The notes: a model not told the origin generated them from the letters alone. A stretch of 7,411 bases of DNA from an uncultured Eubacteriales bacterium (GCA_959021945.1 CAUEYG010000064.1:1-7411), one strand, 5' to 3'; positions 1-6,027 are shown, counted from the first letter of the stretch. Program-made: numbers and translations.

Positions 1-53
1 TTTTCCAGCTTGATGCCCAGGTCTTCCGTGATGCACTTGCCGCCGGTCAGGAT
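1..53 (-). pseudogene. GroEL-like chaperonin fragment, cut off by the repeat array
   Basis: On the minus strand, bases 53 to 3 read ILTGGKCITEDLGIKLE. This matches the apical-domain segment of GroEL (60-kDa chaperonin), where E. coli has a TLTGG...ISEE.G.ELE pattern at roughly residues 293-310. The gene would continue leftwards out of the window. Upstream of the isoleucine the expected Asp-Ile-Ala is missing: the codons become Gly-Ser, which belong to the repeat array beginning at base 54. About the first half of GroEL is therefore absent here. Third positions are almost all G or C (ATC, CTG, ACC, GGC, AAG, TGC), unlike the AT-richer genes on the right. Possibilities are a truncated or foreign groEL copy, an intact gene disrupted by the array, or an assembly chimera. 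Only 17 residues support the identification. Confidence 0.6.
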
Positions 54-829
54 GCTGCCAGGAGGCCCGGGGGCGTGTTGAAGGCCCGCAAAGTGTGCAC
101 AAGTTGCAGCTTTTCCTTCATGTGTACACACTTTCGGGCTGCCAGGAGGCCTGGGAGCGTGTTGAAGGCCCGCGGAGTGTGCACAAGTTGCAGTTTTTCT
201 TTCATCTGTACACACTTTTAGGCTGCCAGGAGGCCTGGGAGCGTGTTGAAGGCCCAGGGAGTGTGTACAAATTGCACGTTTTGCCTTATGTGTACACACT
301 TTCGGACTGCCGAGAGGTCCGGGGACGTGTTGAAGGCCCGCGGAGTGTGCACAAATTGCAGTTTTTCTTTCAGCTGTACACACTTTTGGGCTGCCAGGAG
401 AGCTGCGGGAGGGTCGAAACGCCGGGGAGTGTGTACAAGTTGCACGTTTTGCTTCATCTGTGCACACTTTCGGGCTGCCAGGCGAGCTGCAGGAGGGTCA
501 AAACGCCGCGGAGTGTGTACAAGTTACACGTTTTGCTTCAGCTGTACACACTTTCGGACTGCCAGGCTGGCTGCGGGAGGGCTGGGATGCCAGGGAGTGT
601 GCACAAATTGCAGCTTTTGCCTTATGTGTACACACTTTCGGACTGCCGAGAGGTCCGGGGGCCTGTTGAAGGCCCGCAAAGTGTGCACAAGTTGCAGCTT
701 TTGCTTCCTGTGTACACACTTTCGGGCCGCCAGGAGGCCCGAGGACGTGTTGAAGGCCCGCAAAGTGTACACAAATTGCAGCTTTTCCTTCATATGTACA
801 CACTTTTGGACTGCCAGGCGAGCTGCGGG
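54..829. repeat. Tandem array of 84-bp hairpin-forming units (9 units plus a partial one)
   Basis: Units start with GTGT at 93, 177, 261, 345, 429, 513, 597, 681 and 765, an exact 84-bp period with no insertion or deletion. A partial unit occupies 54-92 and the last unit decays after about 829. Within a unit, positions 1-9 (GTGTGCACA or GTGTGTACA, preceded by A) and 31-40 (TGTACACACT) form an inverted repeat around a 21-nt interior with alternative forms. Positions 43-48 and 56-61 form a second, GC-rich hairpin in most units. Second halves fall into two types: units 0-3, 7 and 8 carry GTGTTGAAGGCCC, while units 4-6 carry GCGGGAGGG- or GCAGGAGGG-type sequence. Because 84 is 28 codons, several frames stay open by arithmetic. 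No ribosome binding site precedes them and changes are spread over all codon positions. The array resembles a minisatellite or REP-like structured repeat; its function is unknown. Confidence 0.93.
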
Positions 830-917
830 GCCGCCCGGCGGGCTGAAAGCCGCTGGGCTAGCAGCAGACTAGCTGCTGCTGGCTCTCTGGGCTGCATGCG
901 AGCATTGATCTAAACTT
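830..917. other. GC-rich flank between array and regulator, with a hairpin
   Basis: This stretch holds no gene. AGCAGCAG (860-867) and CTGCTGCT (873-880) form a perfect 8-bp inverted repeat around ACTAG, extendable outwards with G-T wobble pairs. It lies downstream of the stop codon of the minus-strand regulator and could end or protect that transcript. No T-run follows it on either strand, so it is not a canonical rho-independent terminator. A second GC-rich inverted element (GCCC/GGGC) lies near 832-842. Confidence 0.5.
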
Positions 918-2654
918 TTATAACTGATATTTCTGCAGTTTCCTAACTACTGTAGACTGGTTAATCTTCAACTTTTTAGCCATTTCTCTGGTTGTAGCGG
1001 AGTTTTCTTTTTCCCGCTGGAAAATAAGCTTTTCCAGCGCTTCAATTGCCTCAGCCAAAGACATATTTTCGCTATTTTCCATAATCGTACCTATCATTTT
1101 TTGTGTTGGATCCTTGTGCCCCTGTCTGGTCCAAGGCAGATCTTCTGTCTGCAAGTAGTCATTGTTGCTGACAACAACCATATTTTCAATTACATTTTTT
1201 AGCTGCCGCACATTTCCCACCCAGGGCTGAGCCTCAAGTTCTTTGATCACATCATAAGTTAAGAGCTTTTTTTGATTGTACAGTTCGTTGTAGCGGCGCA
1301 GGAAAAGGGAAGCCAAAGGCATAATATCATCAATTCTCTTGCGCAGAGGCGGTACATTGATTTGGACTACATTAAGCCGATAATACAAATCCTCTCTAAA
1401 TTCTCCCGCTTCTACCATGGCTGCCAGATCCCGGTTTGTAGCTGCAATAATCCTTACATCTACAGTTTTTGTTTCCAGGGCTCCGACCCGACGCACTTCT
1501 TTATTTTCCAGAAACCGCAGCAGTTTTACCTGAAAGTCCAGGGGCGTTTCTCCAATCTCGTCCAAAAATACGGTGCCTCCGTCAGCAGTTTCCAGCAGAC
1601 CTTCCTTTCCCGCCTGAACAGCGCCAGTGAAAGCGCCCTTTTCATATCCAAAGAGTTCTGATTCCAGCAAATTGGCCGGAATAGCCCCACAGTTTAATAC
1701 AATAAAGGGCTTTTTGCTCCGCAGACTATTCTTGTGTATATAGTTAGCCACTTCTTCCTTGCCAACCCCGGATTCCCCCAGAATTAATACTGTCGCTTGG
1801 AAGTTCGCCACCTTTTCCGCCAAAGCTAGTACATCCCGCATTTCCCTGCTTGCGGCCAGGATGGAAGATTTATTATTAATCCCTGAACCTTTTTCCAGCT
1901 CCGAATAATTTTCAAAATACCGTTTTCCCAGCGCTCTGGACTGCTGCAGCTCTTCGGTCAATTCATAAATTTCCGTAATATCTCTGGCATTGATGACAAT
2001 TTTTTTTACATCGCCTTTTTTATTTAAAACAGGCCTTCCTGTTACAATAATATGACGGCCTGATTTTACAATTTGCCTTTTTGAAACCGGCTGCTTTTGC
2101 TCTGCTACAATATGAGCCACTGAATTGGGCATCCACACCGGATTGACCAAGTCCTTCATATATTTCCCTTTCATATCTTTTCGCTTGATCTCCGCCACCC
2201 TTTCATAGGAGCTATTGGCGTACAAAATTTTTCCATCCGCATCTGTTACAAGGATTCCGTCAAAGGACCCTTCCAAGATCTCTTCCAGTTCATGAGACAT
2301 TTCTTTTTGATAAAACAGCTCAGACCGGAGCAGCTTGTTTTCATAAAGGTCCAAGATTAAAAAAACCATATCCTTTTTATTCCCCTCTGCTTTCATTTCA
2401 AAGGGCAGAGTATAATAGTCCTGATCTGCAATGGTTACTTTAAAAATGCGTTCATCCAACTGTTCCATATGTCTAAAGTCCGGCAATACGCAGTCAAGGC
2501 TCTTTCCAATGACTGCACTGCTGTCAATATGCCAGAACATTTCTATTGATTTATTGACCAACTTAATTTTATGATCCTGGTCAACCACTAAAATCCCATT
2601 AGGGCTGTTGTTTATGATATCCTTAAAAATTTGGGGATATTTTGCTTCCGCCAT
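918..2654 (-). CDS. Sigma-54-dependent transcriptional activator with two PAS domains
   Basis: A 578-residue bacterial enhancer-binding protein that would use ATP to open promoters bound by sigma-54 RNA polymerase. Two PAS-type sensor domains occupy about residues 7-105 and 123-228, followed by a short helical linker. The AAA+ domain (about 262-495) shows Walker A GESGVGKE (293-300), the sigma-54 contact loop GAFTGA (340-345), Walker B TVFLDE (361-366), sensor I ATNRDL (405-410) and WVGNVRQLKN (478-487). The C-terminal helix-turn-helix (about 553-578) ends with STVVRKLQKYQL and resembles the TyrR-type domain. There is no receiver domain, so it probably senses a small ligand or redox state through PAS. 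The ATG at 2654 is chosen because AGAGGTG lies 7 nt upstream; an in-frame GTG at 2720 would place the start upstream of the promoter's -10 box. It is monocistronic here. Its regulon cannot be inferred, because no catabolic or amino-acid genes lie in the window. Confidence 0.93.
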   Translation of the reverse strand: MAEAKYPQIFKDIINNSPNGILVVDQDHKIKLVNKSIEMFWHIDSSAVIGKSLDCVLPDFRHMEQLDERIFKVTIADQDYYTLPFEMKAEGNKKDMVFLILDLYENKLLRSELFYQKEMSHELEEILEGSFDGILVTDADGKILYANSSYERVAEIKRKDMKGKYMKDLVNPVWMPNSVAHIVAEQKQPVSKRQIVKSGRHIIVTGRPVLNKKGDVKKIVINARDITEIYELTEELQQSRALGKRYFENYSELEKGSGINNKSSILAASREMRDVLALAEKVANFQATVLILGESGVGKEEVANYIHKNSLRSKKPFIVLNCGAIPANLLESELFGYEKGAFTGAVQAGKEGLLETADGGTVFLDEIGETPLDFQVKLLRFLENKEVRRVGALETKTVDVRIIAATNRDLAAMVEAGEFREDLYYRLNVVQINVPPLRKRIDDIMPLASLFLRRYNELYNQKKLLTYDVIKELEAQPWVGNVRQLKNVIENMVVVSNNDYLQTEDLPWTRQGHKDPTQKMIGTIMENSENMSLAEAIEALEKLIFQREKENSATTREMAKKLKINQSTVVRKLQKYQL

Positions 2655-2661
2655 TTTAATA

Positions 2662-2668
2662 CACCTCT
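2662..2668 (-). promoter_or_regulatory. Ribosome binding site that fixes the regulator start
   Basis: The minus strand reads AGAGGTG, then 7 nt (TATTAAA), then ATG at 2654. No comparable site precedes the GTG at 2720, so this element decides the start codon. Confidence 0.75.
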
Positions 2669-2678
2669 TTTCCTCAAA

Positions 2679-2687
2679 ATTATAACA
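2679..2687 (-). promoter_or_regulatory. Extended -10 promoter of the sigma-54 activator gene
   Basis: The minus strand reads TGTTATAAT, a perfect TATAAT box with the upstream TG of an extended -10 promoter. There is no good -35 match 17 bp further up, which is typical when the TG extension is present. It lies about 25 nt upstream of the ATG at 2654, giving a short leader with the ribosome binding site. The activator itself thus looks to be transcribed by the housekeeping sigma factor. Confidence 0.65.
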
Positions 2688-2956
2688 TAAGACAAAATCA
2701 TTTTTCGTTGAATTGGTCACAATACATTATTTACCAGGCATCCCCATCGTTTGAGCCGATTGTGCAGGCCTTTTTAGGGCCACCTGCCTCATTTTGATGC
2801 TTCACCGCATCTCTTTTCTTCGCCGCATCATCAATTGGCATGCCGGAACGCTTGTATTTTGCTCAACCCTTCTGGTTTTCAGTCTTTTCTTGGGTTTCCT
2901 GTGTATATATAACGCAATATCGGTGCCATGTACGGCAGAATGGTTTCATTGTCTTG
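2688..2956. other. Intergenic region without a convincing gene
   Basis: About 270 bp between the operon terminator and the regulator promoter. On the minus strand there is a 28-codon frame from ATG at 2949 to TGA at 2863, which continues in the same frame to TAA at 2731. Neither part has a ribosome binding site or a family I recognise. Two imperfect 12-bp direct repeats (CTTCACCGCATC at 2800-2811, CTTCGCCGCATC at 2818-2829) are 18 bp apart. A weak hairpin formed by GGCC either side of TTTTTAG lies near 2767-2781. Confidence 0.45.
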
Positions 2957-3005
2957 CAAAAAAGAACATACAAAAACGGTATCATCAAAACTGACAATAC
3001 CGTTT
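2957..3005 (-). terminator. Rho-independent terminator of the hslO-DUF1846 operon
   Basis: On the minus strand, AAACGGTAT (3005-2997) pairs perfectly with ATACCGTTT (2982-2974), with an inner TCA/TGA extension in the loop. It is followed by a T-rich run (TTGTATGTTCTTTTTT). It begins 20 nt after the DUF1846 stop codon, as expected for the end of that operon. Confidence 0.85.
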
Positions 3006-3025
3006 ATCGTAACCTTTTTGCTCAT

Positions 3026-4543
3026 CTAGCTAAAGTAAAGGTTATTGGTAATATATTCCGGGTCACAAGTTACATCAATTCCCAAGGCTTTAATGGTCTG
3101 TTCGTCTCCTTCGCTGAGAATGGCGGTACAATGGGCCTGGCATCCCCGGAGCCGCGGCAGTTTGCTGAGGGCCACTTCAGCAGACGGATTGGTGGCCGTA
3201 GAAATCGTCAGAGCGCTGAGTACCTCTTCACAGTGCAGGCTTGTCTTCTCATGCCGCAGAATATCCGTCTTCATATCTTGTATACCCTTTAACACGTTGG
3301 GAGAAATGAGGTGAATCTCATCCGCCATACCGCACAGTACCTTGATGGCATTGAGGATTACCGCTGCGGAAGCTACCATCCTGCGTGAGCTGCGGCCAGT
3401 GACAATGGTTCCATCAGGCAGTTCCAGTGACATTACCACTACATTTTCATATCGCTTATCACAATTTCTCTTGTATTCCGCGTACTCCCTGGCCGGCATT
3501 ACAACAGCCCTGTCCTCTATTTTTAATTCCAGCTCGTCCATCAGCAATTTAGAGCGTTCCAGGGCCGCATCATCAATTTTTCCTTTTTTATAATCGCACT
3601 GAGCAGTTAAATATCTGCGGATAATCTCTTGACAGGCCGCTTCCTTTACAGCTTCATCATCAACAATGCTAAATCCCGCCCGGTTAACCCCCATGTCCGT
3701 AGGGCTTTTATATTCGGATTCTTCCCCTGTAATTTTTTCAATAATTCGCTTTACTACAGGAAATACTTCCAGGTCCCGGTTATAGTTGACCGCCAATTCT
3801 CCATAGGCTTCCAGATGAAAGGAGTCGATCATATTCACATCTCTCAAATCTGCTGTAGCCGCCTCATAAGCGATATTAACAGGATGCTTTAATGGTATGC
3901 TCCAGATGGGGAAGGTTTCAAATTTGGCATACCGCACCTTGGTTCCCCGCTTGTAGTCGTGATACAGTTGGCAAAGGCAGGTGGCCAGTTTGCCGCTGCC
4001 GCCTCCCGGGCCTGTAACTACGACTAAAGGTTTTGTCACTTCAATATAGGGATTGGCGCCATACCCTTCATCGCTTACAATGGTCTCCACATCTGTTGGA
4101 TATCCCTTTGTGACACGGTGCTTGTACGTTCTGATTCCCCTTCGCTGTAATTTATTGATAAACATGTCAACAGCAGGAGCATTTTCTTCATATCTAGTCA
4201 CTACCACGCTGTTGATTTGCAGGTCGTATTTGCGGAACATATCAATCAGTCTCAAGACTTCCAGGTCATAAGTAATGCCAAAGTCGGCTCTGGTCTTACT
4301 GGTTGTAATGTCTCCTGAGTAAATGCAGATAATAATTTCAGCCTGGTCTTTCATTCTATGTAAAAGCTTGATCTTGGCATTTTCATCAAACCCGGGAAGT
4401 ACGCGCATGGCATGTTTGTCATGGACCAATTTTCCGCCAAACTCCAGGTACAGCCGCTCACTGTCACCGGCATTGATCCGCTGTAAAATGTATTTGGATT
4501 GTTCTTCAATATATTTTTCTGCATCAAACCCTAGCTTTGCCAT
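3026..4543 (-). CDS. DUF1846 family protein
   Basis: A 505-residue protein that I recognise as the DUF1846 family (PF08903), common in Firmicutes at about this length; its biochemical role is not established. The start MAKLGFDAEKYIEEQSKYIL and the central stretch VVVTGPGGGSGK (174-185), a glycine-rich P-loop-like motif followed by LATCLCQLYHDYKRG, are typical. The motif suggests nucleotide or phosphate binding, but this is inference. No signal peptide or membrane segment is visible, so it is probably cytosolic. The start is supported by AAAGGAG 9 nt upstream of ATG. It is the last gene of a four-gene minus-strand operon, 15 nt after the miniprotein stop, and is followed by a strong terminator. 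Its company (Hsp33, DUF1934) hints at a stress or housekeeping role without proving one. Confidence 0.92.
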   Translation of the reverse strand: MAKLGFDAEKYIEEQSKYILQRINAGDSERLYLEFGGKLVHDKHAMRVLPGFDENAKIKLLHRMKDQAEIIICIYSGDITTSKTRADFGITYDLEVLRLIDMFRKYDLQINSVVVTRYEENAPAVDMFINKLQRRGIRTYKHRVTKGYPTDVETIVSDEGYGANPYIEVTKPLVVVTGPGGGSGKLATCLCQLYHDYKRGTKVRYAKFETFPIWSIPLKHPVNIAYEAATADLRDVNMIDSFHLEAYGELAVNYNRDLEVFPVVKRIIEKITGEESEYKSPTDMGVNRAGFSIVDDEAVKEAACQEIIRRYLTAQCDYKKGKIDDAALERSKLLMDELELKIEDRAVVMPAREYAEYKRNCDKRYENVVVMSLELPDGTIVTGRSSRRMVASAAVILNAIKVLCGMADEIHLISPNVLKGIQDMKTDILRHEKTSLHCEEVLSALTISTATNPSAEVALSKLPRLRGCQAHCTAILSEGDEQTIKALGIDVTCDPEYITNNLYFS

Positions 4544-4558
4544 TTCGTTCTTCTCCTT

Positions 4559-4651
4559 TTATAAATAAAACACTGCGCCAACGATACTGGTAATCACCAT
4601 TGCGGCAATAATGGCGCCTGCAATAATCCTGATTGTTTTCTGACTCATCAT
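4559..4651 (-). CDS. 30-residue single-pass membrane miniprotein
   Basis: A very short gene starting MMSQKTIRIIAGAII and ending VGAVFYL, 30 residues if the first of two adjacent ATGs is used. A short basic N-terminus (K5, R8) is followed by a hydrophobic helix over about residues 9-29, which predicts one membrane span with the N-terminus inside. A strong AGGAGG (4663-4668) overlaps the stop codon of the DUF1934 gene and lies 11 nt before the first ATG; a nearer GGA lies 7 nt before it. Gaps to its neighbours are 16 and 15 nt, so it sits squarely in the operon. Size and layout resemble the Firmicutes miniproteins annotated as Prli42 (stressosome-associated) or DUF4044. This is a resemblance from memory, not a search, and no stressosome gene is in the window. 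Confidence 0.78.
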   Translation of the reverse strand: MMSQKTIRIIAGAIIAAMVITSIVGAVFYL

Positions 4652-4667
4652 TCTTTTTCCTACCTCC

Positions 4668-5093
4668 TTACATTAACTGTATATTCAATTTGTTGCGGGC
4701 CTCTGTCAGGCCTTTCAGGCTAATATGATAATCAATATTCAGGGTACCTGTTCCGTCAGACAGCAAGTTGTTTTCAATATGGTTTGTCAGGACCTCCATT
4801 TTAATGGCTCCATAAGGAGTGCCGTAATAGCCGGTATAGCGCTTTCCCTTTTCAAACTCGATTTCCGTGTCAATTCCTACGTTTTCTCCAACCCGCTTCA
4901 TCTTGATGCTTCCATCTTTCAGCTTTAATCTGGTGCGGCAGCCCGGCAGCCCGGATATCTCCGTTTCATCATAAACCAAATAGATCGCCTCCCCTTTTTC
5001 ATAAAGCTTTCCCTCTGTAACAAATTCCATCTGATCTTCTTCCAGATCATCCGTTACTTGTGTGCCGATAATTTTCATCATAATCTCTTTCAT
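4668..5093 (-). CDS. DUF1934 family beta-barrel protein (YwiB-like)
   Basis: A 141-residue protein with the pattern of the DUF1934 family (B. subtilis YwiB type), predicted as a small lipocalin-like beta-barrel of unknown function. Visible hallmarks are the opening KIIGTQ, an alternating beta-strand pattern, YLVYDETEISGLPGCRTRLK (about 38-57), the turn region YTGYYGTPYGAIKMEV (86-101) and the C-terminal DYHISLKGLTEARNKLNI. The ATG at 5093 overlaps the hslO stop as ATGA, which indicates translational coupling. Two further ATGs at 5081 and 5078 are also plausible starts, the latter with GAG about 6 nt upstream. It is the second gene of the operon, directly after the Hsp33 chaperone. No signal peptide is present, so it is probably cytosolic. 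Confidence 0.88.
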   Translation of the reverse strand: MKEIMMKIIGTQVTDDLEEDQMEFVTEGKLYEKGEAIYLVYDETEISGLPGCRTRLKLKDGSIKMKRVGENVGIDTEIEFEKGKRYTGYYGTPYGAIKMEVLTNHIENNLLSDGTGTLNIDYHISLKGLTEARNKLNIQLM

Positions 5094-6010
5094 TTCCTTA
5101 TTTCCTCCAACATTTTGTTCAGATCGTTCTTGTCAAAATGATATTTTTTAAGGCAAAACTGACATTGAAGTTCAGCTTGGCCATCTTCCTCTTCCATTTC
5201 TCTTAATTCCTTTTCCCCAATAGACATCAACGCTCTTTCGATCCGCTGCCGGCTGCAGTCGCATCGCCAATTGACCTCTCTTCCGCTGAGTTTTTCCGGC
5301 TTGTATTCCGGCTGTATGTCCTTAAAGATTTCTTCAAATAGTCCGTCCAGAATTCCCTGCCTGCTCTTTGTGGCGCAACGCTGTTGCAGCTGATGAATCA
5401 ACGTAGTCAGAGGCGGCATCTTACTGATAATTTGTTCCAGGGCCTCTGCTGCGCCCTCTTGTGCACCGGGAAGCATCTGAATAATCATTCCGCCGGCTGC
5501 GCCCACTGTGCAGTCACGTTCTATCCTTACTCCCAAAGCTACAGATGTATTCTGCTGTTCGGAAATAAAAAAATAAGCAGTCAAATCCTCGGCGATTTCT
5601 CCGTTTACCAGATCAATGGTCCCCATATAAGGGTCCTTTAATCCCAAATCTTTTATTACATTAAGCTTGCCGATTCCTAAGGAGCCGCCCACATCCAGCT
5701 TTCCTTCCTTTGTCAAAGGCAAATCTACATCCGGATTTGAAATGTATCCTTTTACGAAACCGTTCCCATCTGCGGTAGCCAATATTTGCCTGGCAGGACC
5801 GTCTCCTTTAAATTGCAAAGTCAGTTTGTCCTGGGGATTTTTCAGCATAATTCCCATAAGCCCAGCAGCTGTCAAAACCCGCCCCAGTCCTGCTGTAGCC
5901 AGGGGCGTTGTCCGGTGTATCACCTGCGCCTGACGCACCATATCTGTTGTAATGGTAAGATATACCCGGTAAGATTTGCTTTTGTCCATTGCCACAATTA
6001 CGTTGCTCAT
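5090..6010 (-). CDS. hslO: Hsp33, redox-regulated molecular chaperone
   Basis: A 306-residue Hsp33, the cytosolic holdase activated by oxidative unfolding that keeps damaged proteins from aggregating. The N-terminal chaperone core is clear: VRQAQVIHRTTPLATAGLGR (25-44), the KGDGPARQILATADGNGFVKGY region (68-89) and the long helical linker. The C-terminal redox switch carries the four zinc ligands as C250-x-C252 and C283-xx-C286. Length is slightly above the usual 290-300. The start at 6010 (MSNVIVAMDK) is preferred over the ATG at 6019, because AAAGGGG lies 10 nt upstream of the former but only 1 nt from the latter. It is the first gene of a four-gene operon, overlaps the next start by 4 bases, and is divergent from an HtrA-type protease gene. 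Confidence 0.97.
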   Translation of the reverse strand: MSNVIVAMDKSKSYRVYLTITTDMVRQAQVIHRTTPLATAGLGRVLTAAGLMGIMLKNPQDKLTLQFKGDGPARQILATADGNGFVKGYISNPDVDLPLTKEGKLDVGGSLGIGKLNVIKDLGLKDPYMGTIDLVNGEIAEDLTAYFFISEQQNTSVALGVRIERDCTVGAAGGMIIQMLPGAQEGAAEALEQIISKMPPLTTLIHQLQQRCATKSRQGILDGLFEEIFKDIQPEYKPEKLSGREVNWRCDCSRQRIERALMSIGEKELREMEEEDGQAELQCQFCLKKYHFDKNDLNKMLEEIRK

Positions 6011-6020
6011 ATTCTTCATA

Positions 6021-6027
6021 CCCCTTT
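6021..6027 (-). promoter_or_regulatory. Ribosome binding site that fixes the hslO start
   Basis: The minus strand reads AAAGGGG. Spacing is 10 nt to the ATG at 6010 and 1 nt to the ATG at 6019, so translation should begin at 6010. Confidence 0.65.

Noticed and set aside
93..780. Sigma-54 (-24/-12) promoters in each repeat unit (TGTGCAC...TTGCA)
   Set aside because: Only 3 nt separate GCAC from TTGC instead of 5, and the -24 GG is absent, so the spacing and the invariant bases do not fit, despite the adjacent sigma-54 activator.
54..829. CRISPR array
   Set aside because: The whole 84-bp unit is repeated with low divergence; there are no unique spacers between short identical repeats and no cas genes.
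54..829. Integron attC cassette array
   Set aside because: Units are contiguous with no cassette genes between them, and the GTTGAAG motif lacks the paired attC core sites.
95..913. 272-codon plus-strand open frame through the array, with overlapping frames on both strands
   Set aside because: The unit length is a multiple of three, so frames without an internal stop remain open. There is no ribosome binding site, changes are not concentrated in third positions, and the right end is read into unrelated flank sequence.
1272..1661. 129-codon plus-strand frame
   Set aside because: It is antisense to the conserved AAA+ domain of the activator and is a shadow of that coding sequence.
2655..2720. 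N-terminal extension of the activator from a GTG at 2720
   Set aside because: The extension spans the TGTTATAAT promoter and the AGAGGTG ribosome binding site of the ATG at 2654, so it would not be on the transcript.
2794..3292. Plus-strand frames of 66 and 150 codons (2794-2994 and 2840-3292)
   Set aside because: They run antisense through the operon terminator and the DUF1846 coding end, lack ribosome binding sites and show no family resemblance.
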